Assembly: GCA_017302015.1 (NCBI GenBank)
Contig: JAFLEE010000029.1
Span: forward strand, 1 to 53,273
Length of the DNA stretch: 53,273 nt
Reading direction: 5' to 3'
DNA from: Spirochaetota bacterium
Lineage (GTDB): Bacteria > Spirochaetota > UBA12135 > COTS27 > JAFLEE01
Below, one piece after another: positions 33,044-42,600 of this stretch; the stretch's first letter is position 1, and every line of letters begins with the position of its first letter. Position numbers and translations under genes: made by a program. Under the pieces are notes generated by a model, which saw only the letters and a program-made list of their open reading frames with translations, did not search any database and was not told where the DNA came from.

Positions 33044-36000
33044 TCAATCGATGCGCAGGAGGCCGAAACTGAGGCGATTCTTGTAGGCGTCCCCGGTGGA
33101 ATTCCACATCCATTGGGCCTCCGCCTTCGCGGGGCCCTGGGCGTCGTCCACCGCCAGATCGAACCCGATCAAGCGGCCGGGAAGCCTGGGCCCGAGTTCG
33201 AGGGAGGCGAAGGGGATCGTCACGGTCGCCTGGTATCCCCCCGGCCGCGGATCCAAGGCGACGCGGACCTGCTCGGCGCCGAAGGCGGAAAGTTTCCCGC
33301 TTTGGAACACCGCCTGACGGCCCTTGGGGGCGTATGGCAGGAGGAACATGCGGGCCACGCGGTCGTGGTAGACCCCGCCGCCCTTCATTGGCATGTAGTC
33401 GGGATCGGGATCGATGAAGAGTTCGATGGCATCCTGTTCCCAGGGACTTCGCGCCCCGGGCTCACCCGAGGGGGTGGCGTCGGCGACCTCGATGACGAGG
33501 CGGAGCTTCTGCCCGTCGTGGGAGGCCCGGAAGGAGGCGCGGTGGGAGGGCGCATTCCCCCGAGCGCGATTCGTGAGGGCCTGGGAGGGGCCGGGGTCCC
33601 GCCCGACCGCGTAACAGAGGGGCGGCGTGGCGAGCAGGACGGGGAACTCATAGATCCTTCCCCCGCCATGGACCATGAAGCGCGCCGCACCGGCGGGAGC
33701 GCCCGGTTTCAGGAGCAGCGGCACCTCCACGATCCCCGCAGCGCCGGGAGGAAGGACTCGCTCGGCGATCTCCAGTGCCGTGGCCGACTCCCCCCGGAGC
33801 CCGCAGGCGATAGGGAGGGGGGCGCCCAAATTATTCTGGACCGAAGCCGTGACGGCCCAATTCCCCCCGGGGCGGGGCAGGACGCGGGCGGCGCCGAAGG
33901 TCACGGCGTTGGCCGCCTTCAGTTCGGCGCCGGCAAGGATTTTTTGGAACTCGCTCGCATCGCCCCCGTTCCAGACGACATAGAAGGGGCGGCCATCGAG
34001 GGGGAACGGCGCGGATTTAAATGAGAGGCGATTGCCATAAAGATCGTAGAGTTCGGCGCGCGCGTCGTCGAGGGCGAGGCGGATCGACACGCCCTCCGCG
34101 GCGCCGTAGCGCCAGAACGCGGCCAGCGTCTTGCCCTCGCGCTCGAAGACGTAGCAGATGCTGTCCGGCACCCAGCGGATCTTCCCGACGGGCTTCGCGC
34201 CCTCGAAGAACCGGGCCAGGGCGTTGTAGACCGAGAACACGCCCGACGGGTGCGCCACGTCGAAGACATAGGTAGCCTGGAAATGGGCCGCCTGGGCCCG
34301 CTTCCAGATCGTCTGGGCGCATAGGGGGGTGGATTGCTTCACGCCCTCGCCCAGATCCGTGAGGAAGCGCGCCGCCGCGTCCTCGGGCAGGCACAGGCCC
34401 TTGTCCTGCCCCGGCCCCCGGTCCTTCAGGTAATAGACCTCCGTGTTCCATAGGGCTTTCCCGCCCGCGCCGGCCTTTTCGAGCATGCCGCGGATGCCCT
34501 CGATGGGCGCATCGGGGGCGGTAAGGCTTGCGAAATGGGGCGAGTCGTAGGGGTGGAACGAGACGGCATCGGCGTAGGCGGCCCCGCCCTGCTTGAAGCA
34601 TTCCCCGAGGAAGCCCACGAGGTTGCCGCCCTTATCGCCGGTGGAGCAGAAGCCCACGACCTTCGCCTTCGGGTCGGCCGCGTGGATCGCCTCGTAGGCC
34701 GGCCTGAGGAACTCCATGTATTCCGCTGAGCTCATATAGCCGCTGGCCTCGTTGATGATCTCATAGTGGGAGATCCGCCCCTTGAAATGGGCGGCCACCG
34801 CCCCGACGAAGTTCTTCCACGGCCCCATGGGGGGGAGTTTCACGTCCTTTTTCCAGGCGCCATTGTCTTTCATTACGCGGCATTGGTCTTCGATCCACGC
34901 CGGCCACCCGGCGGTGCCCGTCTTCTTCCAATCCACGAACTCGACCCCGCCGAGCACGGGGAGCACGCGGATGCCGAACTTGGCGGCGTCGTCCACGGTC
35001 TTGTCCGCGAAGCGGAAATCGTACTTGCCCGGCTCGACCTCGATGTCTTTCCAGGTGAAGGCGGGCGTCCCGTAATCCCAATCGCGGAAGAGGCGGATGC
35101 CCAGATCCGCGTACATGCGGATATAGTCGAGCTGGTCCATGGAAACGGCGTAGGCCGGCACGTCGAGTTCGCCCCAACTCGGGGGTTTGCGCAAGCCCCC
35201 GCCGGCGAAATTGATCCCCGCCACGTAGGTCGTCTCCAGGTTGGGCAGGCCCGCCTTGCGCGCCAGGGGCCAGACGGCCACCGCATAGTCGGGGGAACAG
35301 AGGCCCTTGACGGGGGAAACGAAGGCGGTCTCCAGGCGGAAGGCGCCGTAGCGCTTCAGGTCGACCCGAGTTTCGATGCGCCTCCGTTCCCGGGGCGCGA
35401 GGCTCAGGTGGAGCTTCGCCAGTTCGATGCTCGCGCCGTCGATGGGATCCTCCTGGCTCCCGGAATGGTCCTCCACCAGGCGAAGGACCGCGTCGGCCTC
35501 GACCCGGGCGTCCCCGTGGTTGATGGCGAGGGTGGTCAGGAGCGCGGGCGTCCCGCCTTCGGGGATGGGGAGCACGCTCTTCTCGAAAAGCGTCGTCGCC
35601 TCGAGTTCGGCGGCGGGCTGGTAGGCGCCCTTCGAATCCGACGGGCTCAACCGGAGGCTATCGAACCAGAGGTTTCCGCCCTTCGGTTCCTTCCCGTAGC
35701 CATAATCGATGCGCAGGCTATAGAAGGGCTGTTTCCAGCCGGCCTTTGTCCTCCACGTGAAGGTGTAGGTCTTCCAATCCCCCGCAAGTTGGAACTCCTT
35801 CCCGGCCACGTCCCAACCCGCCACGCTCACGGAGGTCGCGTAGACGTAGACGGCCGCGGGGCCGCCCTCCGTTTTGGCCGCAAACGAGAGGGTGTACTCC
35901 ACGCCGGGAACGAGGGGGCATTCCGGGAGGAGGAGCCGCCCCTTCTCCGCGAAGGGATTGGGGATCTTGAGGGATTGCCGCCCGGAGTCCGCGGTCGACG

Positions 36001-36181
36001 TATCCGCGATGACCTTGGTGTATTTCAGGCCCGGATTCGACGCCGGGTTCAGGTAGCGCGGGAACCCGAAGCCCGCCTCCCCGAGTTCGAATCCCGAATT
36101 GAAGAGGAGGTTCTGGGCCGGGAGGCTCGCGAGCAGGGCGAGAGCGACCAACCGTAGGCGGAAATGCGGGATCGGAAACAT
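33044..36181 (-). CDS. Large secreted glycoside hydrolase with two flanking carbohydrate-binding regions
   Basis: 1045 residues. A signal peptide (about 1-23) precedes an N-terminal CBM4/9-like module (about 25-180; N-S-G-F-E-L-G at the start, N-L-W-F-D-S-L-R at the end) and a beta region (190-300). A TIM-barrel glycosidase follows, with I-I-N-E-A-S-G around E478 as acid/base and W-N-T-E-V-Y-Y around E581 as nucleophile, the GH-A layout close to GH39. Next are further beta domains (620-840). The C-terminal module (about 860-1045) has W-E-Q-D-A-I-E-L-F-I-D and ends W-N-S-T-G, the CBM9/DOMON-like sugar-binding pattern. ATG 36181 was preferred for GAGAGG upstream; ATG 36196 is the alternative. 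It forms an operon with the secreted protein downstream. Confidence 0.75.
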   Translation of the reverse strand: MFPIPHFRLRLVALALLASLPAQNLLFNSGFELGEAGFGFPRYLNPASNPGLKYTKVIADTSTADSGRQSLKIPNPFAEKGRLLLPECPLVPGVEYTLSFAAKTEGGPAAVYVYATSVSVAGWDVAGKEFQLAGDWKTYTFTWRTKAGWKQPFYSLRIDYGYGKEPKGGNLWFDSLRLSPSDSKGAYQPAAELEATTLFEKSVLPIPEGGTPALLTTLAINHGDARVEADAVLRLVEDHSGSQEDPIDGASIELAKLHLSLAPRERRRIETRVDLKRYGAFRLETAFVSPVKGLCSPDYAVAVWPLARKAGLPNLETTYVAGINFAGGGLRKPPSWGELDVPAYAVSMDQLDYIRMYADLGIRLFRDWDYGTPAFTWKDIEVEPGKYDFRFADKTVDDAAKFGIRVLPVLGGVEFVDWKKTGTAGWPAWIEDQCRVMKDNGAWKKDVKLPPMGPWKNFVGAVAAHFKGRISHYEIINEASGYMSSAEYMEFLRPAYEAIHAADPKAKVVGFCSTGDKGGNLVGFLGECFKQGGAAYADAVSFHPYDSPHFASLTAPDAPIEGIRGMLEKAGAGGKALWNTEVYYLKDRGPGQDKGLCLPEDAAARFLTDLGEGVKQSTPLCAQTIWKRAQAAHFQATYVFDVAHPSGVFSVYNALARFFEGAKPVGKIRWVPDSICYVFEREGKTLAAFWRYGAAEGVSIRLALDDARAELYDLYGNRLSFKSAPFPLDGRPFYVVWNGGDASEFQKILAGAELKAANAVTFGAARVLPRPGGNWAVTASVQNNLGAPLPIACGLRGESATALEIAERVLPPGAAGIVEVPLLLKPGAPAGAARFMVHGGGRIYEFPVLLATPPLCYAVGRDPGPSQALTNRARGNAPSHRASFRASHDGQKLRLVIEVADATPSGEPGARSPWEQDAIELFIDPDPDYMPMKGGGVYHDRVARMFLLPYAPKGRQAVFQSGKLSAFGAEQVRVALDPRPGGYQATVTIPFASLELGPRLPGRLIGFDLAVDDAQGPAKAEAQWMWNSTGDAYKNRLSFGLLRID

Positions 36182-36308
36182 CGTGGGCCTCTCCATTTAT
36201 CTTGGCCGAATCCGGGGGGCCTTCGGCGGTCGAGGATGAGCTTAAGCGATGGGCGCCGCGGGCGCCATGGTTGGATCGCCCTTCCGCATACGCCAATCGA
36301 CCATCCAT

Positions 36309-37232
36309 TTAGCCCTGCGGGCTCCCCGGGAAACCCCGTCGCCAGGCGTCGGGCGCCATGCCGAAGACCCGGCGGAAGGCGGTGGAGAACGAGAACTCGC
36401 TCTGGTAGCCGACGCGGGCGGCGATTTCCCTAAGGCGAATCCCCCTTGTTTTAAGCATTTCCTGGGCCCGCAGCATGCGGAGTTCGGCGACGAGGCGCTG
36501 GGGCGACTTCCCGTACATTGCGGCGGCCAGGCGCCGGAAATGGGTCGTCGAGAGTCCCGCGCGCTCGGCGAGTCGCTGGACGGTCCAGGGTGACGCCGGA
36601 TCGACCATGACGGCCTCCCAAAGGGCGTCGAAGCTGCGGCGCTTCTCGTCGGCCTCTTGGGCCCCCAGGCCCGCCATCTCCCGCCCCAGGGCGTTGAGCA
36701 GGAGCCGGTGGTGGAGGAGGGCCGCATCGAAGGCGGCCCCGTCCCGTCGCTTCGACTCCCGCAGCGAGGCTTCCATCGAAGCGACGAGTTCCGCTCCCCA
36801 ACCGGCCCGCACGATTCGGATTTCTCGCCCGCGGAGGGGAAACGCGGGGCAGGGATTCCTGAAATGGAGCCAGGCGAGTTCCCAGCGGCGTCCGTGGACG
36901 CGGTAACGGTAGGCCGATTGGGCCGGCGCGAGGAGCAGATCGCCCGGGGCGAGTTTGACGGGACCCGGCGGGGTCTCCAGGAACCCCGCGCCCGCGGTGG
37001 TGAGGAGAACGAGATGCCAGCCGGCCCTTGGCCGCGACATCTCGTAACCGGCCACCACCGAACTGAGCCCCGCTTGGATCACCCCCGCTTCGAGGAGGGG
37101 CATGGCGGCGCGAGCCTGGAGGGATAAAAAACGTTCCCGGCACCCCTTCGGGATGGAGTGGATCGCCGGGATCTCGGGGGCCTCCTCACCCGTAGATTCG
37201 GCGCGCTCCTCCTTCTTCGTTCTTAGGCGCAT
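36309..37232 (-). CDS. AraC-family transcriptional regulator
   Basis: 307 residues. An N-terminal arabinose-binding-like cupin (L-A-P-G-D-L-L-L-A-P-A, then Y-R-Y-R-V-H-G-R-R-W-E-L-A-W-L-H-F) is followed by a C-terminal AraC DNA-binding domain (about 205-300). That domain has L-A-E-R-A-G-L-S-T-T-H-F-R-R-L and I-A-A-R-V-G-Y-Q-S-E-F-S-F-S-T-A-F-R-R-V-F-G. It lies 127 bases upstream of the large glycosidase on the same strand and is likely its activator. The ribosome-binding site before the ATG is weak. The first 25 residues are charged and may not be translated if a later start is used. Confidence 0.87.
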   Translation of the reverse strand: MRLRTKKEERAESTGEEAPEIPAIHSIPKGCRERFLSLQARAAMPLLEAGVIQAGLSSVVAGYEMSRPRAGWHLVLLTTAGAGFLETPPGPVKLAPGDLLLAPAQSAYRYRVHGRRWELAWLHFRNPCPAFPLRGREIRIVRAGWGAELVASMEASLRESKRRDGAAFDAALLHHRLLLNALGREMAGLGAQEADEKRRSFDALWEAVMVDPASPWTVQRLAERAGLSTTHFRRLAAAMYGKSPQRLVAELRMLRAQEMLKTRGIRLREIAARVGYQSEFSFSTAFRRVFGMAPDAWRRGFPGSPQG

Positions 37233-37271
37233 GGGTGCGAGCGACCAAGATCCCGGGGCGCGGGGCCCTGG

Positions 37272-38723
37272 TCAGGATTCCAGGAACGCCCGGTAGAACC
37301 GGTAGGCCTGGTAGACGTCGGACTTGCTCGTGAGTTCCACGGGGGAGTGCATGCCGAGCACGCAGGGCCCGGCGTCGACGCAGTCCATGCCGTAGCGGGC
37401 CATGAACTTGGAGATCGTGCCCCCGCCGCCGTGGTCGACCTTGCCGAACTCACCGGTCTGCCAGGGGATGCGCGATCGGGCGGCGAGGTCGCGCAGGAAA
37501 TGCATGTATTCGGCGTGGGCATCGTTGGTGCCGCCCTTGCCGCCGGCGCCCACGTATTTTTGGAGCGTGACGCCCCGGCCGAAGACCGAGGTATTGCTCG
37601 CTTCGTAGGGGCCCTTGAAGGTGGCGTCCAGGGCCGAGGTGACGTCGGCCGAGATCGATTTCGCCCGGGAGAGGAACTCCACGGGGTCCAGGCCGCCGGG
37701 GACCTTGGCGACATAGGCGCGGGCGAAGCGCTCCAGGAAATTGCTGTCGGCCCCCGTATTGCCGCTGCTGCCCGTCTCCTCCTTGTCCGAGACCCAGGCC
37801 ACGGCGGTATGGGCGGGGCGCGCCAGGGCCGTGAGCGCGCGGAAACTCGTGTAGGCGCAGACGCGGTCGTCCTGCCCGTAGCCGCCGAGGATCGCCCGGT
37901 CGAAGCCCACGTCCACGGGCTTACCCGCGGGCACCAGTTCAAGTTCGGCGCAGGCGAGGTCCTCCTCGCACAGGCCCCAGCGCTCATGGAGGTGGATGAG
38001 CACGGCGAGCTTGATGCGGTCCTTCACCGCCGGGTCGGGCACGGGCAGATGGCCGACGATGACGTTGAGTTCCTCCCCCTCCACCAGCCGCGCGGCCTCC
38101 TTCTTCATCTGCTCCTGGGCGAGGTGGGGGAGCAGGTCGGGGATGATGAACACCGGGTCGCCCTCGTTCTCGCCGAGGTGGATCTCCACGCGCCGCCCCG
38201 CCTTCGTGTGGGCCACCCCGTGGATGGCCAGGGGCAGATTGAGCCACTGGTATTTCTTGACCCCCCCGTAATAATGGCTGCGCAGCAGGGCGAGCTCCGC
38301 GCCGTCTTCGTAGAGGGGATGGGGCTTGAGGTCGAGGCGGGGGGAATCGCCGTGGCTGCCGATGAGGCGCAGGGAGGCGGGGTCCTTCCCCACGATCCCG
38401 GCGAGGATCGATTTGCCCCGGGTGACCTCGTAGAACTTCGCCCCCGGCGCGAGCTTCCCCTTCCCCGAAAACTCCGTGAACCCGTGCTTGCGGCAGAGGG
38501 CGGCGAGGCGGTCCACCGCGAGGCGTTCGGTCTTGGCCGCGGCGAGGAAGGCCTTGTACTCCTCGGCGAAAGCGAACACCTCGGCGTGGCTCGAGGCGTC
38601 TTTGCGCGTCCACGCGCTCTCGCGCTTCAGCAGGAGTTCTTCGGCCTTGGCCTGGAACCGGGATGGGCCGGGCTTCCCCGGGGAAGCCGCGGTGGATGAT
38701 TTTTTCTTCTTCGCAGTCGGCAT
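37272..38723 (-). CDS. M18 family aminopeptidase
   Basis: 483 residues, typical of the M18 (aspartyl aminopeptidase-like) dinuclear zinc family; cytoplasmic, forms dodecamers. Metal and catalytic segments: I-G-S-H-G-D-S-P-R-L near 118-127, G-x-D-D-R-V-C-A-Y-T, and S-D-K-E-E-T-G-S with the catalytic glutamate pair. A late H-G-G-G-G and V-L-G-M-H-S-P-V-E complete the ligands. The enzyme removes N-terminal acidic or neutral residues from peptides. A lysine-rich N-terminal 20 residues is an unusual extension. AGGAG lies six bases before ATG. It stands alone between the AraC gene and the RNase P RNA gene. Confidence 0.9.
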   Translation of the reverse strand: MPTAKKKKSSTAASPGKPGPSRFQAKAEELLLKRESAWTRKDASSHAEVFAFAEEYKAFLAAAKTERLAVDRLAALCRKHGFTEFSGKGKLAPGAKFYEVTRGKSILAGIVGKDPASLRLIGSHGDSPRLDLKPHPLYEDGAELALLRSHYYGGVKKYQWLNLPLAIHGVAHTKAGRRVEIHLGENEGDPVFIIPDLLPHLAQEQMKKEAARLVEGEELNVIVGHLPVPDPAVKDRIKLAVLIHLHERWGLCEEDLACAELELVPAGKPVDVGFDRAILGGYGQDDRVCAYTSFRALTALARPAHTAVAWVSDKEETGSSGNTGADSNFLERFARAYVAKVPGGLDPVEFLSRAKSISADVTSALDATFKGPYEASNTSVFGRGVTLQKYVGAGGKGGTNDAHAEYMHFLRDLAARSRIPWQTGEFGKVDHGGGGTISKFMARYGMDCVDAGPCVLGMHSPVELTSKSDVYQAYRFYRAFLES

Positions 38724-38886
38724 GGGAACTCCTGGTTCCGAGATCTTTCTATATTAAGGGATCAGTTGCATCGAGGGATATGCTGCGTCGGGGGCGCGGC
38801 TTTCGATCTTGGAGCCCCCGCCGCAGGCGCTTCGGGATCATAAATTCATTTCACGCCGGGGAATAGGCCTCCGGGCCCAATAGAAA

Positions 38887-38906
38887 CGCCCCGCTTGCGC
38901 GGGGCG
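38887..38906 (-). terminator. Terminator of the RNase P RNA gene
   Basis: An eight-base perfect stem CGCCCCGC/GCGGGGCG with a four-base loop begins nine bases after the RNA 3' end, followed on the minus strand by TTTCTATT. The T run is short, so strength is uncertain. Confidence 0.6.
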
Positions 38907-38914
38907 ATTCTATA

Positions 38915-39304
38915 CCAGCCCGGACGATAAGCCGGATTCTGTGGTGGGACCCATTTCTCTGGGGCACGCCTTTCGGCGGGCCTCTGGCAACCTACCTGTC
39001 CCCTTTCTCCGGAGTCTGGGCCCGTCCCGAAGGGCGGGTCCGCGGGGACTTCTTGGTCTTGCTCCCGGCGGGGTTTACCGTGCCGTCGGCATTGCGGCCG
39101 ACGCGGGGGTCTCTTACACCACCTTTTCACCCTTACCCCCTCCGCCGGCTTGCGCCGGTTTCGGGGGCGGTCTATTTTCTGTGGCCCTGTCCGTCACGGG
39201 GAAGTCGCCCTCCCCATGCCCGGGAATTACCCGGCGCCGTTTCCGGTTGGAGTCCGGACTTTCCTCCCCCCGTTTTGCGGGGAGCGGATCCCTGCCCGGG
39301 CTGG
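38915..39304 (-). ncRNA. rnpB: RNase P RNA (bacterial type)
   Basis: About 390 bases on the minus strand. The RNA opens with CCAGCCCGG, which pairs with CCGGGCTGG at the 3' end (helix P1). The universal 5' segment GAGGAAAGTCCGGAC and the 3' segment ACAGAATCCGGCTTAT are both exact. The middle contains the conserved AAGGGTGAAAAGGTG and GTAAGAGACC segments of the catalytic core. RNase P RNA is the ribozyme that removes 5' leaders from tRNA precursors. The ends are set by the P1 pairing and agree with the -10 box upstream. Confidence 0.95.
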
Positions 39305-39624
39305 CGGGGTATTATAGTGCGCGAACGCCCCCCGTGGAAACGCGGTGAGCGAAATCGAGCGAAGGGCTCCCAAGGGGCCCGGCGTGCCGTCTAGAATGAA
39401 AGAGAAGTCAGGGTGAGGGGATGGGATTTCGCCCCTGTTCGGGGAGCGGACACCGGGTTCCGTGGTTCCATCCGCGACAAAGGGGCCGTTTTCCCCTCAA
39501 AAATGGTGCTTTTAGGGGCAAAAATGGGCGATTGACAAATAAATTCGCTTATGTCAAGATGGAGGATCGCAAATTCGAAAAAAAATTCGCAAAAAAATTC
39601 AAGCTGGGGTGGAGGGGCCTTCGC
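39305..39624 (+). promoter_or_regulatory. 320-base region between rnpB and the coiled-coil gene, with its probable promoter
   Basis: The left end holds the minus-strand rnpB promoter. A perfect TTGACA lies at 39532-39537 on the plus strand, with a weak -10 candidate CAAGAT at 39555-39560 (17-base spacing). Just upstream are two direct copies of CAAAAATGG (near 39499 and 39520) and an imperfect CCCCT/AGGGG hairpin. In-frame codons upstream of 39625 have no ribosome-binding site and are not considered coding. Confidence 0.5.
39311..39316 (-). promoter_or_regulatory. -10 box of the RNase P RNA promoter
   Basis: A perfect TATAAT on the minus strand ends six bases before the first base of helix P1, as expected for a transcript starting at 39304. 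The -35 region (near 39334-39340) is a poor match. Confidence 0.7.
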
Positions 39625-42600
39625 ATGAATCTAGATCCCATCGGTTGGAACATGGCCTATCTCGGCCTCACCACGGTCGTGGTATGGTCGGTGAGCCGTT
39701 ATTACCGCCGGAAAGTCGACTTCACGAAGCTCAAGAAATATCTCGACCTGAAAGAGAAGAACCTTGAGCAGGAATTCGAGAAGAAGATCCAGACCCTCAA
39801 CGACGCCAGCATCCATATCGACGTCGACGCCAAGCGCTACAACCAACTCACCCACGTCGTCCAGGGCGACCTCCTCACCATCGAGAAGCGCCTCTCCGTC
39901 TTCGCCGAGATCGACAAGCGCATCGAGGGCAAGCTCGACACCTTCCGCCGGGAAGAGGACCGCATCCGCGCCCTCTCCGACGAGTTCGCCGGCCAACTGC
40001 GCGAACTCTCCGAGAAGCAGGACGATTTCCGCAAGCTCCAGAAGGACCTCAAGAAGGGCGAAGACCGCCTCGCCGAATTGGAGCAGGCCTCCGGGCGCTT
40101 CATCCAGGAACTGAAGGAGATCCACGCCAAGGAGCAGGCGGCCCTCGAGGCGCGCCTCGAGAAGGAAGTCTCCGCCACCCGCGCCGACGCCGATGAAAAA
40201 CTCGCCGCGCTCCGCGGCAAACTCGATGACGAAGCGAGATCGCGCGCCGAGGAGATCCTCCAAGAGGCCCGCACCCAAGCCGAGGCCAATCTCGAGGCTT
40301 CCCGCGCCGCCGCCGAGGCGAACCTGGCGGAGTCCCGTTCCGTGGCCAAGATCCTCCTGGAGGAGACACGGGCCCATAGCCAGAAACTCTCGAGCGAGGT
40401 CGACGCCGAACTCGCCCGCCTGGGCGAACGCACCCTCGTGCTCGCCGGCGAGATCGAGGCCAGCCGCGAAGAGATCATCCACCAGAACGCCCACGTTTCC
40501 GAGACCATCCTGAAGGACCTCGTGGGGAAGGTGCAGGAATACCAGCGCACCCTCGGCGACGACCTCGCCGCCCGCCACGAAGCGGCGGACAAGCGCCTCG
40601 CCGAACTCGACGCCCTGGTGGCCCAGGCCGAGGCCCGCGTGGTCGCCGCCGCCGACGCCAAACTCGCCGATATCCAGGGCGGGCTCTCCCAATTCGAGGC
40701 GCGCCTGGAGGAGGGCGCCAGCGAAACCACCCGGCGCTATGAAGAGATCCAGCAGGGTCTGCTGCGCGAGAGCCGCGAGGCCCTCGACGCCCTGCGCCAC
40801 GACCTCGCCCAGGCCGCCGTGGCGAGCGCGGAGAACGACGAGCGCCTCGGCCTCGTGGAAGAGAAGGCCGAGCGCCTCGACGCCGGCGTGTCGACCTTCG
40901 AGGGCCGCCTGGCCGAATCCCTCTCCCGCCAGGCCCAGGAATGGGAACGCCTCGTCGCCGAACGCATCCAGCAGGTCGAGCGCGGACTGCATCCCCGCCT
41001 GCGCGAACTCGAAGAGCGCGCCGGCGCGGCCATCGACGCCTTCACCGCCGCCGAGAAGAAGAACCTCGAACTGGTCTTCCGCGAGGCCGAGACCGGGGCG
41101 CGCGCGCGCCTCGACGGCCTCGAGCGCGATTGGACCGCCGCCGACGCGAACCTCAAGAACCTCGACGAGCAATTCTTCCTCCTGCGCGACGCCATGGACC
41201 GGGCCGAGAAGCAGCTCGACGTCGAGGGCTGGGTGCGGGCCGCCACCGAAGCCCTGCGCGAAGAGGCGGGGCGCCAGAAAGACGAGGTCGCGGCCTCCTT
41301 CACGGGGCTCGAAGCCCGCGCCAAGCGCCTCGAGGCCGCCCTCGATACGGGCCTGGCCGAACGCACCGAAGAAGCCGTCGCCCGCCTCGAGACCCTGCGC
41401 GGCGATTTCACCCAATTGGGCGGCCAGGTCGCCGAAGCGCGCCAAAGGGCCGAATCGCTGGAAGGGCTCGCCGAGGGCCTCCAGGAACAACGGAAGAAGG
41501 TCGCGGAAGGCCTCGCCTCGAAATTCGACGCCGGCCTCCAGGAACTCCTGGGGCGCCTGAAGGCCGAAGAAGCGCGCCTCAAGGCCGAGTACGAGAAGGC
41601 CGCCGACCACCGGAAAAAAGAACTCCTCATGGCATTCGAAGACGCCGCGGGCGAGTACCGCGCCCTCTTCCAAAGCGGCCGCGGCCGGGCCGACCAGAAG
41701 ATCGACCGCCTCCTCGGCGAAATGGAGCAGCGCCTCGAGCGCTCCATCGCCGCCTGGCAGGAAGAGAAGCTCCCCGCCCAGCAGGCCGCCCTCGACCGCG
41801 CCTCCACCTCCTTCCTCGACGCCTTCCGGGAGCGCCTCGGCGCCCTCGACCAGGAAGCCGCCGCTTTCCGCTCCGAGACCCGCGCCCAATGGGAGGGGCG
41901 CCTGGGGGAAGAGGCGAACGCCTTCGCCCAAGACGTCGCCCGCCGCAAAGCGGGCCTCGACGCCGCCGCCCAAGAACTCGGTCGCCTCAAGGACGAATTC
42001 GACGGCGCCCGCCGCGCCTTCGACGCCGAGAACGAAGCCCTGCGAGGCGAGTTCCTCGCCCGCCAGGGGGAGATCGAGCGTGAGGCCTCGGCCTACCGCG
42101 CCCAGACCCGCGAACAGTACGAAGCCCGCCTCGCCGCGGAAGTGCAGGACTTCTCCAAAGAGGCCGCCGCGCGCCGCGAAGCCCTCGAGGCCGCCGCGGC
42201 GGAGTTCGACGCCGTCGCCAACCACCTGGGCGAAACGCGCCGCGCCCTCGACGCCGATGCCGAGGGGCTTCGCGAGGAGTTCCGCCAGAAGCAGGATGTC
42301 CAGGGCCGCCAAGACGCCGAAGAGCGCGCCAAGTCGCGTGGCGCCTTCGAATCGCGCCTTACCTCGGAGGTCGAAGCCTTCGGCCAAGAGCTCGCCCGCC
42401 GCCGGGAGACCCTGGAGGAAGCCGCCTCCGATTTCCGGTCCCTCAAGAAGCACCTCGACGAGACGCGCAGCGCCGTGGAAGCCGACGCCGAGATCCTGCG
42501 CGCCGACCTGCGCGGCCGCCAAGACGGCTGGCTGAAGGAAGAGCACGCCTTCCGCGCCGATTTCCAGAAGGCCTACGAGGCCCGCCTCGGCGAGGCGGCC

